Assembly (NCBI RefSeq): GCF_002993885.1
Contig: NZ_CM009578.1
Coordinates: forward strand, 62,001-126,000
From: Sphingopyxis lindanitolerans
Lineage (GTDB): Bacteria > Pseudomonadota > Alphaproteobacteria > Sphingomonadales > Sphingomonadaceae
DNA: 64,000 nucleotides
Direction of reading: 5' to 3'
A program made the translations under genes and the position numbers. Positions 45,661-53,991 of this stretch are shown here, piece by piece. Under the pieces are notes generated by a model, which was given only the letters and a program-made list of their open reading frames with translations, was not told where the DNA came from and made no database searches. The stretch's first letter is position 1. The number at the start of each line of letters is the position of its first letter.

Positions 45661-46185
45661 ATGCAGCGCGTCGCCTCAATCTTGCTTCTCTTATGCGCCA
45701 GTTGCGGTGCCGTAGAGCAGCCAAAATCAGCGCAGACAGTTGCAGCCTATGAAATTCCTTTACCCACAGCTTCCGACAAGAGCCATTTCCTTGCACTCCT
45801 GACCAAGAAAGCCGTGGCTTACGGTTTCCACGTCGATGCCGCGACAGATTCCGAACTAAAGATAATGTCGGAAGTCTCTCCCCAAACCTTCAACGCGACT
45901 GTGTGGCGCGGAAAGAATGACGAGGAGCCGATCGCTTCTGCGATGGATTTCCAAGATCGCCTTGGGCGAGTTTGGATTTCATTCTCACTCGGAGAAGACC
46001 CGGTTCGATCACGCCAATTCCAAGAGTCTCTGATGCCCGTTATCAAAGATGCTTGGCCGGAAACGACTTCGCTTCCGATCACGCCAAACGGCGGCATCCC
46101 GCTGACCGAGGATTTGGTTCGCACGTCGAACGGTTACACAGCCGATCCTGCTGCCGCGAAAAAATACGAAGACGGGGCTCGATAG
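45661..46185 (+). CDS. Putative lipoprotein, low-GC gene
   Basis: 174 aa from MQRVASILLLLCASCGAVEQ; the Cys in CASCG suits a lipoprotein signal. The mature part has a mixed alpha/beta pattern (SHFLALLTKKAVAYGFHVDA, then ATVWRGKNDEEPIASAMDF). Unlike its neighbours the gene is visibly AT-richer, with codons rarely used nearby, which suggests more recent arrival. An alternative start lies at 45634. Function unknown. Confidence 0.7.
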   Translation: MQRVASILLLLCASCGAVEQPKSAQTVAAYEIPLPTASDKSHFLALLTKKAVAYGFHVDAATDSELKIMSEVSPQTFNATVWRGKNDEEPIASAMDFQDRLGRVWISFSLGEDPVRSRQFQESLMPVIKDAWPETTSLPITPNGGIPLTEDLVRTSNGYTADPAAAKKYEDGAR

Positions 46186-46230
46186 AGAGTCGTCAGCAAC
46201 CGGCCGACAGCCTTCCTTGCCGAAACCCGG

Positions 46231-48609
46231 TCAGTTCCGCAGCCGGTCGATCGCCTGCGCCAGCGCGACATAGAGCTTGCCGATATCCGACGACAGCAGG
46301 GTGACGCTGATCGCCGACCCGTCGCGCGCGCCGATCAGCAGGCGCAGCATTGCCTCGAAATCGTGGATGAACTGGTTCACCGACGCGTGGAATCCGTCGT
46401 CATTCTGGTAGAGGCGCAGGATTTCCTTGGCCTCGCTATTTTCGAGCAGCTTGACCGCGCGGCGCGAAAAGACACCGCGGTCGCCCTTCAGATAGGCGTC
46501 CCAGGCGGTGTCGCTGACTTCGCTCGACAAGATTTTGGTCATGTCGATCGCGGTCGATTTCAGCGCTTCGGTGAGGACGCCGACCTGCTTCGCGAGCGAA
46601 TCGCGGTCCGATGCGGCGATCGCCTGCTCGGCCTCCAGCGCGCGCTGCTCGACGCTGGCGCTGGTGTCCATGATCGTGATGAGCTGGCGCATCAATCGGT
46701 CGGCAGCGCCGTTCGCGGCCTCGACCGCGCGCTGCGACGCTTCCTCGATCGCGGTGAGCTGCGCCATGATCTCCGTCTTGAAGGCGGCATCGATTGCCTC
46801 GGTCGCGGTCGCCTGCATCGCTTCGCGGGCGCCGGAAACCAGCTTGTCGAGCGTCTGGCGCGCTTCCTCGGCCGCGGCGTCGGCGGTCTTGCGCACTTCG
46901 CCCAGCGTCGCGATCATCCGTGCGCCGCCCTGTTCGGCGAAGTCGTCGGCGCCGCTGCGTAGCCGCGCCAGCGCGGCGTCGGCCTCGGCGAGCGATGCGT
47001 TGACGCGATCGGCGAGCGCCTGCTGGCTCTCGGCATGCGCAGCCATCTTGTCCTCGCTCGCCTGGAGCGTCGATTTGGTTGCGCTGACGTGCGACAGCGC
47101 CGACTGCGCGACCAGTTCCGACGCTTCGAGCATGGGTTTGAGCTGGGCGAGCGTCGTTTGCGTCGTCTTGCCGTGCGAGGCCATGCGATCGAGCGCGCGC
47201 GGCAGCGTCTCGTCGAGTTCGCGCGTCACCGCGTCGAGCGCGAGGAGCAACGATTCGGCCTGGGTGATAAGCTGGTGTGCCGAGCCGTTGCCGGTCTGCA
47301 CTTCCGCCATGAAGGCGGAGAGTTGGCCCTTGGTATCGTCGATCGCGCGGCCGATCACGCCGGTGCTCGCCGAAACGCTGACGTCGAGCAGTTCGAGCTG
47401 GTCGCCGACGTCGGTGACATGCGCCTTGATTCGCGTCGCCAGCGCTTCGCTCGCGTCGCCATGCGCGGCGAGCTGAGTCCCGATCGCGTTGCCGGCATCG
47501 GTCGCGGCGGCGAGCCGCGCGTCGAGCTGGGTCGCGGCGGTATCGACGCCGTCGCGAAACTGGCGCCAGCTCCCGTCCATCCGCGCGGTCACCGTGGCGA
47601 TCGTCGATTGCAGATCGTCGCGTGCGGTCGCGGCTGCCTGGGTCATGCGGGCGAAGGCGACGTCATGCGCTTCGGTGACGTGGGTCGATGCCGCGACCAG
47701 CCCCGCTTCGGCCTCATGCGCCTGTTGCTGGAGGGCGCCGATCGCTTCGTGCAAGCTCGCGGCCGATGCTTCGCCGGCCTCCCTGGCCTTGACCGCTTCC
47801 TCGGACAGCGCGGCGAGCCTGGCTTCGAGATTGGCGCCTTGCTGGTGCGCGACGAGTCCCGCCTCGCGGAAATTGACCGCGAGGCGCTGCGCGACATCGT
47901 CGATCCGGGGCAGCCCGGCAAGCAGGCCGTCCATGCGCTGCGTCGCGACATCGCCCGACCGCGCGAGCTGGTCGTGCGCATTGGCGATCACCGACGCATT
48001 GGTCGCGAGCCGGTCGCTGCTTTCGTTGAGCCGGGTCACCGTATCGAGCCCGAGCTGCTGCACGCTGCGCGCCTGTTCGGCAAGTTGCCGCTGCGCGTCG
48101 GCAAGGTGCGCGGCGAGCGCGCGCATCGAGTCGTTGAGCGAGTCATTCTCGATACGGAGCGCGTTCGCGGCGCGCGCGAACCGCGCCTGTTCGGATCGGC
48201 CCGAACGCAGCAGCGCCATCCACAGCACCGCGAGCAGAGTCAGCGGCATCGCGACCGTCGCGACGAGGGCGGGCCAGTCGGCGAGCGCGGGCGCGCGCGC
48301 GAAACCATCGGTCGCGGCGGCGAGCGCGAACAGCGTCCAGCCGAGGCCGAGGAGGATCAGCAGCGTGGGGGCGATCCGGTCGCGGAAGGGCGATGCGGAG
48401 ATTTCCGCCGCATTGGAAATGTCATGATCTTCAGATTCGGCGAGCGCCGACATATCGAGCCAATCCCGCTCCACCGGCGCCGCGGTTTCGGCCCGAGGCG
48501 CGGATTCGGGCGCCGCGACCTCTGCCGGAGCAGCGTCATCCGCACCGTTCGATTCCGGCTTTGCCGCGGAATCCCGCCACAATCCGACGATCTTTTTTTC
48601 CCCTGCCAT
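46231..48609 (-). CDS. Large two-TM coiled-coil protein (TipN-like architecture)
   Basis: 792 aa. An acidic, Pro/Ala-rich cytoplasmic N-terminus (1 to about 75) is followed by two membrane helices (about 80-100 and 112-134), then ~560 residues of continuous Ala/Glu/Gln/Arg-rich coiled coil, and a small globular C-terminus (SDTAWDAYLKGDRGVFSRRA, then LYQNDDGFHASVNQFIHDFE). The layout resembles Caulobacter TipN, a pole-marking protein with two N-terminal TM segments and a long coiled coil, but sequence identity cannot be tested here. It lacks the GHxAED-type chemoreceptor hairpin, so it is not a methyl-accepting protein. Divergent from the Hpt-like gene, 68 bp apart. Confidence 0.8.
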   Translation of the reverse strand: MAGEKKIVGLWRDSAAKPESNGADDAAPAEVAAPESAPRAETAAPVERDWLDMSALAESEDHDISNAAEISASPFRDRIAPTLLILLGLGWTLFALAAATDGFARAPALADWPALVATVAMPLTLLAVLWMALLRSGRSEQARFARAANALRIENDSLNDSMRALAAHLADAQRQLAEQARSVQQLGLDTVTRLNESSDRLATNASVIANAHDQLARSGDVATQRMDGLLAGLPRIDDVAQRLAVNFREAGLVAHQQGANLEARLAALSEEAVKAREAGEASAASLHEAIGALQQQAHEAEAGLVAASTHVTEAHDVAFARMTQAAATARDDLQSTIATVTARMDGSWRQFRDGVDTAATQLDARLAAATDAGNAIGTQLAAHGDASEALATRIKAHVTDVGDQLELLDVSVSASTGVIGRAIDDTKGQLSAFMAEVQTGNGSAHQLITQAESLLLALDAVTRELDETLPRALDRMASHGKTTQTTLAQLKPMLEASELVAQSALSHVSATKSTLQASEDKMAAHAESQQALADRVNASLAEADAALARLRSGADDFAEQGGARMIATLGEVRKTADAAAEEARQTLDKLVSGAREAMQATATEAIDAAFKTEIMAQLTAIEEASQRAVEAANGAADRLMRQLITIMDTSASVEQRALEAEQAIAASDRDSLAKQVGVLTEALKSTAIDMTKILSSEVSDTAWDAYLKGDRGVFSRRAVKLLENSEAKEILRLYQNDDGFHASVNQFIHDFEAMLRLLIGARDGSAISVTLLSSDIGKLYVALAQAIDRLRN

Positions 48610-48677
48610 CCCGCCATCTTAGCATCAAATGCCGTCCATGGAACGGAAACTTAACCACGATATGCCAAGGCTGTGGA

Positions 48678-48974
48678 ATGTCGTTCGATAGCGGGCCCCT
48701 CGATCGTTATATCAGCGCGGCGGTCGGTGACGATCCGGCCGCGGCGCGCGAATTGCGCATGAGCTTTGCCGCAGGCGCGCGCGAGCTTGCCGACCTGATG
48801 CGCCGCGCCCGCTGTGACGCGAACTGGCGCGTCGCGGCCGAACGGCTGAAAAGCCTGGCTGCGACCTTTGGCATCATCCCGTTGATCCAGCTTGCCGAAG
48901 CGGCGATGGACGGTGTGCCCGGCGACCCCGCTGTCCTGCGCGATATCAACGTGGCGATCGAACGCATCGCCTGA
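48678..48974 (+). CDS. Degenerate Hpt-domain-like protein
   Basis: 98-aa helical protein. AAERLKSLAATFGIIPLIQL aligns in pattern with the Hpt phosphorelay motif A-H-x-L-K-G/S-x-A-x-x-x-G, but the phospho-accepting His is replaced by Glu55 (A54-E55-R56-L57-K58-S59). If this is an Hpt fold, it cannot accept phosphate and may act as a binding mimic or inhibitor. Starts at ATG 48678, divergent from the coiled-coil gene, with TTAACCA in the spacer. Identification is by pattern only. Confidence 0.6.
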   Translation: MSFDSGPLDRYISAAVGDDPAAARELRMSFAAGARELADLMRRARCDANWRVAAERLKSLAATFGIIPLIQLAEAAMDGVPGDPAVLRDINVAIERIA

Positions 48975-49140
48975 CCGCTCTGCGGCCCAGGTTCAATCGG
49001 CGTTCAGCCGCCCGCCGCCAATGGAAATATCGATCCCGGCCGTCTTGCCTTGGCAACGCTACGGGTCTAGCCGCGTTTGGAATCGCGGCTGGCCCCCGCT
49101 TGCCTAAAGGCAAGGCGGCCGTTTCTGAGGAGAGATTTTG

Positions 49141-50436
49141 ATGTTCACCCGTTTCCGCCCAATGTCCGCAACGGCCATGGCGGCTATTCTTGGCTGCTCG
49201 ATGATGGCGATCTCCGCCCCCGTCGCGGCGAAGGAAAAGCCGAAGAAGGAAGAGGCGGCGAAGGGGCCGTCGATCAGCCCGAGCAAGGCCTTCATTCCTG
49301 CCGCCAAAAAGATGGAAGAGGCCACCAAGAAGAAGGATGCGGCCGCGCTCCAGGCCGCCGTGACCGAAGCGCAGGGCGTCGCGAGCAGCAATGACGACAA
49401 ATATTTCCTGGGCTTCTACACGCTGCAACTCGGCGTGATGACCAAGAATGAGGCGTTGCAGGCGCAGGGCCTCGACATGGCGCTCGATTCGGGGTTCGTC
49501 CCGGCGTCCGATGCCGGACTCTATAATTTCTATTCGGGCCGCTTCGCCTATATCAAAAAGGATTATCCGAAGGCGATCCAGCGTTTCGAGGCGGCCAAGG
49601 CCGCCGGGTCGACCGAAGAGTCGCTGGCAACCCTGCTCATGGACAGCTATTTGAACGCCGGTCAGGTCGATCAGGGAATCGCCATCGCGAAGGCGGGGAT
49701 CGCAGCGGCGCATGCCGCGGGACGGCCCGCGCCCGAAGATTTATTCGTCCGCCCCGCCAAGGCGCTTCAGGCCGCGAATCGGACCGACGATTTGCTCGAT
49801 ATCCTGACGCTGCGCGTGCGCGACTATCCGCAGCCGGAGATTTGGCGCAACACGCTCTATATCCTGTTGCAGCAGGTTGGCGGCGACAAGGATCTGAATC
49901 TCGACATCCTGCGCCTGATGCGCGCCACCGGCGCGATGACCAATCGCGGCGAATATCTGGAATATGCGGCGCTGGCGACCGAAGCCGGTTATCCGGGCGA
50001 GGTCGTCGCGTTGATCAACGAAGGCGTCGCCAAGAACGTCTTCCCGAAGACCGATGAGCGTTTCGGCCCGCTTCTCGCCTCGCAGACCGAGCGCGCGAAG
50101 GCCGATCATGCGGGTCTGATCGCCGACGCGGGCAAGCCGGGATTGACCGCCAATGCCAAGGCCGCGCGCGGCACCGCCGACGCGCTGGTCGGTATCGGTG
50201 AGATCGCGAAGGCGATCCCGATCTATGAGGCGCTCGCGGCGACCGATCCGGTCGCGCAATATCGCCTCGGTGTCGCGCAGGCGATGATCGGCCAGTCGGA
50301 CGCCGCCGCCGCGAGCTTTGCGAAGGTGCAGGGCAATCGTGCGCGCCTTGCCAAGCTGTGGGCCGTCCATGTCCAGACCAAGGCGGCCCCCGCGGCTCCG
50401 GCCGCTGCTGCGCCGGCTCCGGCTCCCGCCAACTGA
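49141..50436 (+). CDS. Periplasmic TPR-like repeat protein
   Basis: 431 aa. Signal peptide about residues 1-30 (MAAILGCSMMAISAPVAAKE), then a Lys/Glu-rich linker and a long array of helix pairs with TPR spacing (FYSGRFAYIKKDYPKAIQRF, SLATLLMDSYLNAGQVDQGI, AKAIPIYEALAATDPVAQYR). It ends with an Ala/Pro-rich tail (APAAPAAAAPAPAPAN). Probably a secreted or periplasmic scaffold; function unknown. ATG 49141 follows GAGGAGAG; a dyad CTTGCCT/AGGCAAG (49099-49114) lies just upstream. A strong terminator follows. Confidence 0.82.
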   Translation: MFTRFRPMSATAMAAILGCSMMAISAPVAAKEKPKKEEAAKGPSISPSKAFIPAAKKMEEATKKKDAAALQAAVTEAQGVASSNDDKYFLGFYTLQLGVMTKNEALQAQGLDMALDSGFVPASDAGLYNFYSGRFAYIKKDYPKAIQRFEAAKAAGSTEESLATLLMDSYLNAGQVDQGIAIAKAGIAAAHAAGRPAPEDLFVRPAKALQAANRTDDLLDILTLRVRDYPQPEIWRNTLYILLQQVGGDKDLNLDILRLMRATGAMTNRGEYLEYAALATEAGYPGEVVALINEGVAKNVFPKTDERFGPLLASQTERAKADHAGLIADAGKPGLTANAKAARGTADALVGIGEIAKAIPIYEALAATDPVAQYRLGVAQAMIGQSDAAAASFAKVQGNRARLAKLWAVHVQTKAAPAAPAAAAPAPAPAN

Positions 50437-50448
50437 CCGCGCGAATCT

Positions 50449-50491
50449 AAAAAAAGGGGGCGCCTTCCCATGGGAAGGCGCCCCCTTTTTT
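50449..50491. terminator. Bidirectional rho-independent terminator
   Basis: A run of seven A, then GGGGGCGCCTTCCCA and TGGGAAGGCGCCCCC, then six or more T. The 15-bp perfect GC-rich stem with A tract on one side and T tract on the other serves both convergent genes (TPR-like protein and Lrp/AsnC regulator). Confidence 0.95.
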
Positions 50492-50511
50492 GATGCCGAC
50501 GCGAGTCGCGG

Positions 50512-50985
50512 TCAGGATTCGACGGGAATACCCGAAAGCTGCTTGGCGGTGCGGATCGTCAGCGAGGTTTTCACGCTGGTGACATTAGGCGCCGAGGTGA
50601 GGTGCGCGGTCAGGAAGGATTGAAAGCTTTGCAGGTCGCGCGCGACGACCTTGAGCAGGAAGTCGATCTCGCCATTCAGCATATAGCATTCGCGCACTTC
50701 GGGCAGTTGGCCGACATAATCCTCAAAGGATTTGAGGTCGGATTCGGCCTGGCTACGCAGGCTCACCATCGCGAAGACGGTGATGCCATATCCGAGCTTC
50801 GCGGCGTCGAGGTCGGCGTGATAGGATCGGATGACGCCCGACTCCTCGAGCGCCCGCACCCGGCGCAGGCAGGGCGGCGCGGTCAGCCCGACCATCTGCG
50901 CCAGCTCGACATTGGTCATCCGCCCGTTTTGCTGCAGCTCGGCGAGTATCTGCAAGTCGATCTGATCGAATTTCTGGCTTGCCAT
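50512..50985 (-). CDS. Lrp/AsnC family transcriptional regulator
   Basis: 157 aa. N-terminal winged HTH (FDQIDLQILAELQQNGRMTN, VELAQMVGLTAPPCLRRVRA) and C-terminal RAM/AsnC ligand-binding domain (VFAMVSLRSQAESDLKSFED, then VRECYMLNGEIDFLLKVVAR). Such proteins respond to amino acids and often control their own gene. The 167-bp divergent region upstream is AT-rich, with ATAATATTAT at about 51020, suitable for an Lrp-type site. The target may be the neighbouring kinase-like gene or distant amino-acid genes. Confidence 0.93.
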   Translation of the reverse strand: MASQKFDQIDLQILAELQQNGRMTNVELAQMVGLTAPPCLRRVRALEESGVIRSYHADLDAAKLGYGITVFAMVSLRSQAESDLKSFEDYVGQLPEVRECYMLNGEIDFLLKVVARDLQSFQSFLTAHLTSAPNVTSVKTSLTIRTAKQLSGIPVES

Positions 50986-51152
50986 CGTTGAAACATCCGC
51001 TTTCTAAAACTGCCATGACCATAATATTATTTCAGCCGATTGCAATTGTCCCACAATGTGACGTGGATGGTTAAGGCACTTTCATGACCGGATGATTCAC
51101 GCTAGCCGCTAAGCTTACGCTAACCAACGAACAGCTGTGGGGCCGGCTTCGC

Positions 51153-52778
51153 GTGACCGATGACTCGATGATCGCGACCATCTTGCGCCAGGCACCTGGC
51201 GATCCGCGCGCGCGCATCGCGGCGTGGCGCCAGATCTCCGATATTCTCGCGCAGCGCGGCAATCAACTATCCGATGGCGATATCCGGCGCGCGCTTCACG
51301 CGCTCGCCGTTTTGCGGCCCCAGGTTCCCGAAAAGATACGCCGCGACTGCGCCGCGGCGATCGCGCGCCACGGTCGATTCGCGCCGCTCGTCGCTTTTTA
51401 TGCCAATGACGTGCCCGCGGTGTCGGCGGCGATGCTCCGGCGCGCGCGGTTGGCGGAGGCCGACTGGCTCGCGCTCCTTCCCGCCACCGCCGCGACCGCG
51501 CGCTCGATTCTCGCCGGGCGCGACGACCTGCCCGACAATGTCCGGCGCGCGCTCGAAAGCCTGGGCGCGGGATCGGTCGCGCTGCCGCAACCCGCCGCGG
51601 CGTCGGCAGCGAGCGAAGCGCCGGCCGACGAGTCGCCGGTGGCAGCGGATAGCGCGCCGAGCCAGATCAGCGAACTCGTCCGGCGTATCGACCGTTTCCA
51701 GTCGGCGCGGGCACAACCCGCGGTGCGCAAGGCCCGCACCGGCTTCATGTTCGAGGCGGGGCCGGACGGGCTGATTCGCTGGGTCGACGGCATCACGCGC
51801 GGCGCGGCGATCGGCCTGTCGATCGCCGAATCCGCTTTTGGCGGCGAGCCGGGCGCCGACGGGGCGGCCGCGGGCGCGTTTCGCCAGCGCGCGGAGATCG
51901 TCAACGCGCGCATGATACTCGAAGGCGCGGCGGCCGACGCCGGCGAATGGCGTTTTTCGGCGGTGCCATGGTTCGATTCGGCAACCGGGCAGTTTCGCGG
52001 CTATCGCGGCAGTGCGCGCCGACCGCAGCCGAGTGAAATGCCTTATGGGCGCCCGGCGGTGGAGGAATCGGGTGATTCGATCCGCCAGTTGATTCACGAG
52101 CTGCGCAGCCCGCTCAACGCGATTTCGGGTTTCGCCCAGATCATCTCGGGCCAGATGTTCGGGCCGGTCAGCGCTTCCTATCGCGCGATGGCGGAAGCGA
52201 TCGTCGCCGACGCGGCCGCGATCCAGGCGATCATCGAAGACCTCGACACCGCGACCCGCGCCCCCGGGCCGTCAACCCCGTCGCTGGCGGGCGAGACCGC
52301 GGACCTGGGGACCGTGATAGCGCAGGTCGAGATGGATTTGGGCGCAATCCTCGCCGACCAGCGGGTCGACCTCAGCATCTCACGGGTCGGCGGACCTTTC
52401 CTCGCGCAGGTCGGCGACGCCAATTCGCGGCGCATGATCGGGCGACTGCTGACTGCGCTTGTCGATATTTCGGAGCCCGGATCGGTGCTCGTCGGGCAGC
52501 TTGTGACCGAATCGGCGCAGGACGACATGCTGCAACTGCGCGTGGTCCGGCCGCTCGCGATTCGTTTCGCGACCGCCGCCGATCTGCTCGACCCCGGTTT
52601 CAGCCCCGAAGGCGAGGCGCCGGGCGCGGCGATCCTGAGCCTTGGCTTTTCGCTGCGTCTGGTCGACAGCCTCGCGCGCGGGGCGGGGGGACGCCTCGAT
52701 ATTGGGCATAACGCCTTGACCTTGCATCTGCCCTCGGCCAACCCAAGCACCGAGCTCGGCGTTCAGCAGGGCGAATAG
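51153..52778 (+). CDS. Histidine-kinase-like protein with degenerate ATPase domain
   Basis: 541 aa, no membrane segment. Residues 1 to about 140 form helical repeats resembling DUF2336/HEAT (RFAPLVAFYANDVPAVSAAM). An Ala-rich linker and a PAS-like region (about 195-285, FMFEAGPDGLIRWVDGITRG) follow, then a clear HisKA H-box with His315 (RQLIHELRSPLNAISGFAQI). The C-terminal ATPase region keeps the overall plan (LRLVDSLARGAGGRLDI, HLPSA) but lacks the N-box Asn (LLTALVD) and the G1/G2 glycine motifs (PLAIRFATA, SLGFSLRL). It may therefore be a pseudokinase. GTG start; polysaccharide deacetylase gene 5 bp downstream. Confidence 0.8.
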   Translation: MTDDSMIATILRQAPGDPRARIAAWRQISDILAQRGNQLSDGDIRRALHALAVLRPQVPEKIRRDCAAAIARHGRFAPLVAFYANDVPAVSAAMLRRARLAEADWLALLPATAATARSILAGRDDLPDNVRRALESLGAGSVALPQPAAASAASEAPADESPVAADSAPSQISELVRRIDRFQSARAQPAVRKARTGFMFEAGPDGLIRWVDGITRGAAIGLSIAESAFGGEPGADGAAAGAFRQRAEIVNARMILEGAAADAGEWRFSAVPWFDSATGQFRGYRGSARRPQPSEMPYGRPAVEESGDSIRQLIHELRSPLNAISGFAQIISGQMFGPVSASYRAMAEAIVADAAAIQAIIEDLDTATRAPGPSTPSLAGETADLGTVIAQVEMDLGAILADQRVDLSISRVGGPFLAQVGDANSRRMIGRLLTALVDISEPGSVLVGQLVTESAQDDMLQLRVVRPLAIRFATAADLLDPGFSPEGEAPGAAILSLGFSLRLVDSLARGAGGRLDIGHNALTLHLPSANPSTELGVQQGE

Positions 52779-52783
52779 CCCGC

Positions 52784-53839
52784 GTGAACGGGCTGGGGGC
52801 GGAAGGGGAAAAGGTGCAGCCCGCGGGCAGTTTCCAGGCATATCCGGCGGCTGCGGACCTCGTCGGCCTCGGCGACGGCGAGCGGCCGCGTTTCTGGGTG
52901 ACCTGCGACACCGAGGAGGATTTCGACTGGTCGGCGCCGTTCGCGCGTACCGGATATCGGCTCGATTCGGTCCCGGCGCTCGCCGATTGCCAGCGTTATT
53001 TCGAGCAGGCGGGGGTGAAGCCCATCTATCTGGTCGACTGGCCGATCGTGGCGGACGATCGCGCGGTCGCCATATTGGGCGACGCGCTGGCGCAGGGACA
53101 TTGCGAGATCGGTGCGCAGCTCCACCCCTGGGTGACACCGCCGCACGACGAGCCGGTGAACGAGCGCAACAGCTATACCGGCAACCTGCCCCCCGCGCTG
53201 CAACGCGCCAAGATGGCGGCGCTGCGCGACGCCATCCGTGACCGGTTCGGGATTGCGCCCACCGTCTATCGAGCCGGGCGCTATGGCCTGGGGTCCGAGA
53301 CGGCCACGATGCTCGCCGAACTCGGTTTTCGCTGCGACACGTCGGTGCGCGCGGGTTTCGATTATCGCGGCGGGCACGGCCCCGACTATCGCGCCGCGCC
53401 GCTCAAGCCATGGTGGGTGCCGACCGCGCACGGCGCGGTGCTCGAGGTGCCGGTGACGACCATGTTCGGCGGTTTTCTGGGGGCGAGGGGGCAGGGCCTC
53501 TATCACCGCATCGCGCGAAACGGCAGGCATGCGCGGGCAGCGCTCGCGCGGCTCGGGCTCGTCGAACGAATCGCGCTGACGCCCGAGGGCATTCCCGCCG
53601 ATCGCGCGTGCCGCGCGATCGACATCGCACTGGAACAGCGGCTGCCGGTGCTCAATTTCTCCTTTCATTCGCCGTCGCTGCAACCCGGAAACACGCCTTA
53701 TGTCCGCAGCGACGCCGATCTCGACCTTTTTTATCGCTGGTGGGGCGCGGTGCTCGATCACCTCGCGCTGCGTGGGATCGAGGCGACCGACGCCGTGGGC
53801 ATCCTGGCGATGGCCGAACGGAAAGCGCCCGCCGGCTGA
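52784..53839 (+). CDS. Polysaccharide deacetylase family protein
   Basis: 351 aa, NodB-like barrel. Metal-site elements: WVTCDTEEDFDWSAPF for the N-terminal Asp/Glu, and GAQLHPWVTPPHDEP for the His. PTVYRAGRYGLGSETATMLA and FSFHSPSLQPGNTPYVRS are further conserved-looking parts. Family members remove N-acetyl groups from cell-wall or capsule sugars; the substrate is unknown. No signal peptide is evident, so it may act in the cytoplasm. GTG start, 5 bp after the kinase-like gene, suggesting co-expression. Confidence 0.85.
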   Translation: MNGLGAEGEKVQPAGSFQAYPAAADLVGLGDGERPRFWVTCDTEEDFDWSAPFARTGYRLDSVPALADCQRYFEQAGVKPIYLVDWPIVADDRAVAILGDALAQGHCEIGAQLHPWVTPPHDEPVNERNSYTGNLPPALQRAKMAALRDAIRDRFGIAPTVYRAGRYGLGSETATMLAELGFRCDTSVRAGFDYRGGHGPDYRAAPLKPWWVPTAHGAVLEVPVTTMFGGFLGARGQGLYHRIARNGRHARAALARLGLVERIALTPEGIPADRACRAIDIALEQRLPVLNFSFHSPSLQPGNTPYVRSDADLDLFYRWWGAVLDHLALRGIEATDAVGILAMAERKAPAG

Positions 53840-53915
53840 CCCGGCCCCAAACCCGCTTGCCAATCGCCGCCGGGCTCCGCTATCGCCCACACACCCCACC
53901 GGGTGTCGAAACGGG

Positions 53916-53991
53916 GGGCCTGTAGCTCAACGGTTAGAGCTGGCCGCTCATAACGGCTAGGTTGCGGGTTCGAGTCCTGCCGGGCCCACCA
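53916..53991 (+). tRNA. tRNA with anticodon CAT, probably tRNA-Ile2 (lysidine type)
   Basis: 76-nt cloverleaf: acceptor GGGCCTG/CGGGCCC with one T-G pair, short D loop (AACGGTTA), anticodon stem GGCCG/CGGCT with loop CTCATAA, T-loop TTCGAGT, discriminator A and encoded CCA. C4-G69 and C5-G68 pairs and the short D loop match the type recognised by TilS in E. coli tRNA-Ile2, rather than elongator Met. T5 follows immediately. Assignment between Ile2 and Met is by these features only. Confidence 0.85.

Noticed and set aside
47035..48654. 539-codon plus-strand frame opposite the coiled-coil gene
   Set aside because: The minus-strand frame has a coherent TM plus heptad pattern and a proper start; the plus frame is Arg/Gly-rich shadow sequence.
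48609..48677. CtrA-type binding site (TTAACCA) upstream of the coiled-coil and Hpt-like genes
   Set aside because: Only one half-site is visible; a full TTAA-N7-TTAA motif was not found, so it is not listed as a feature.
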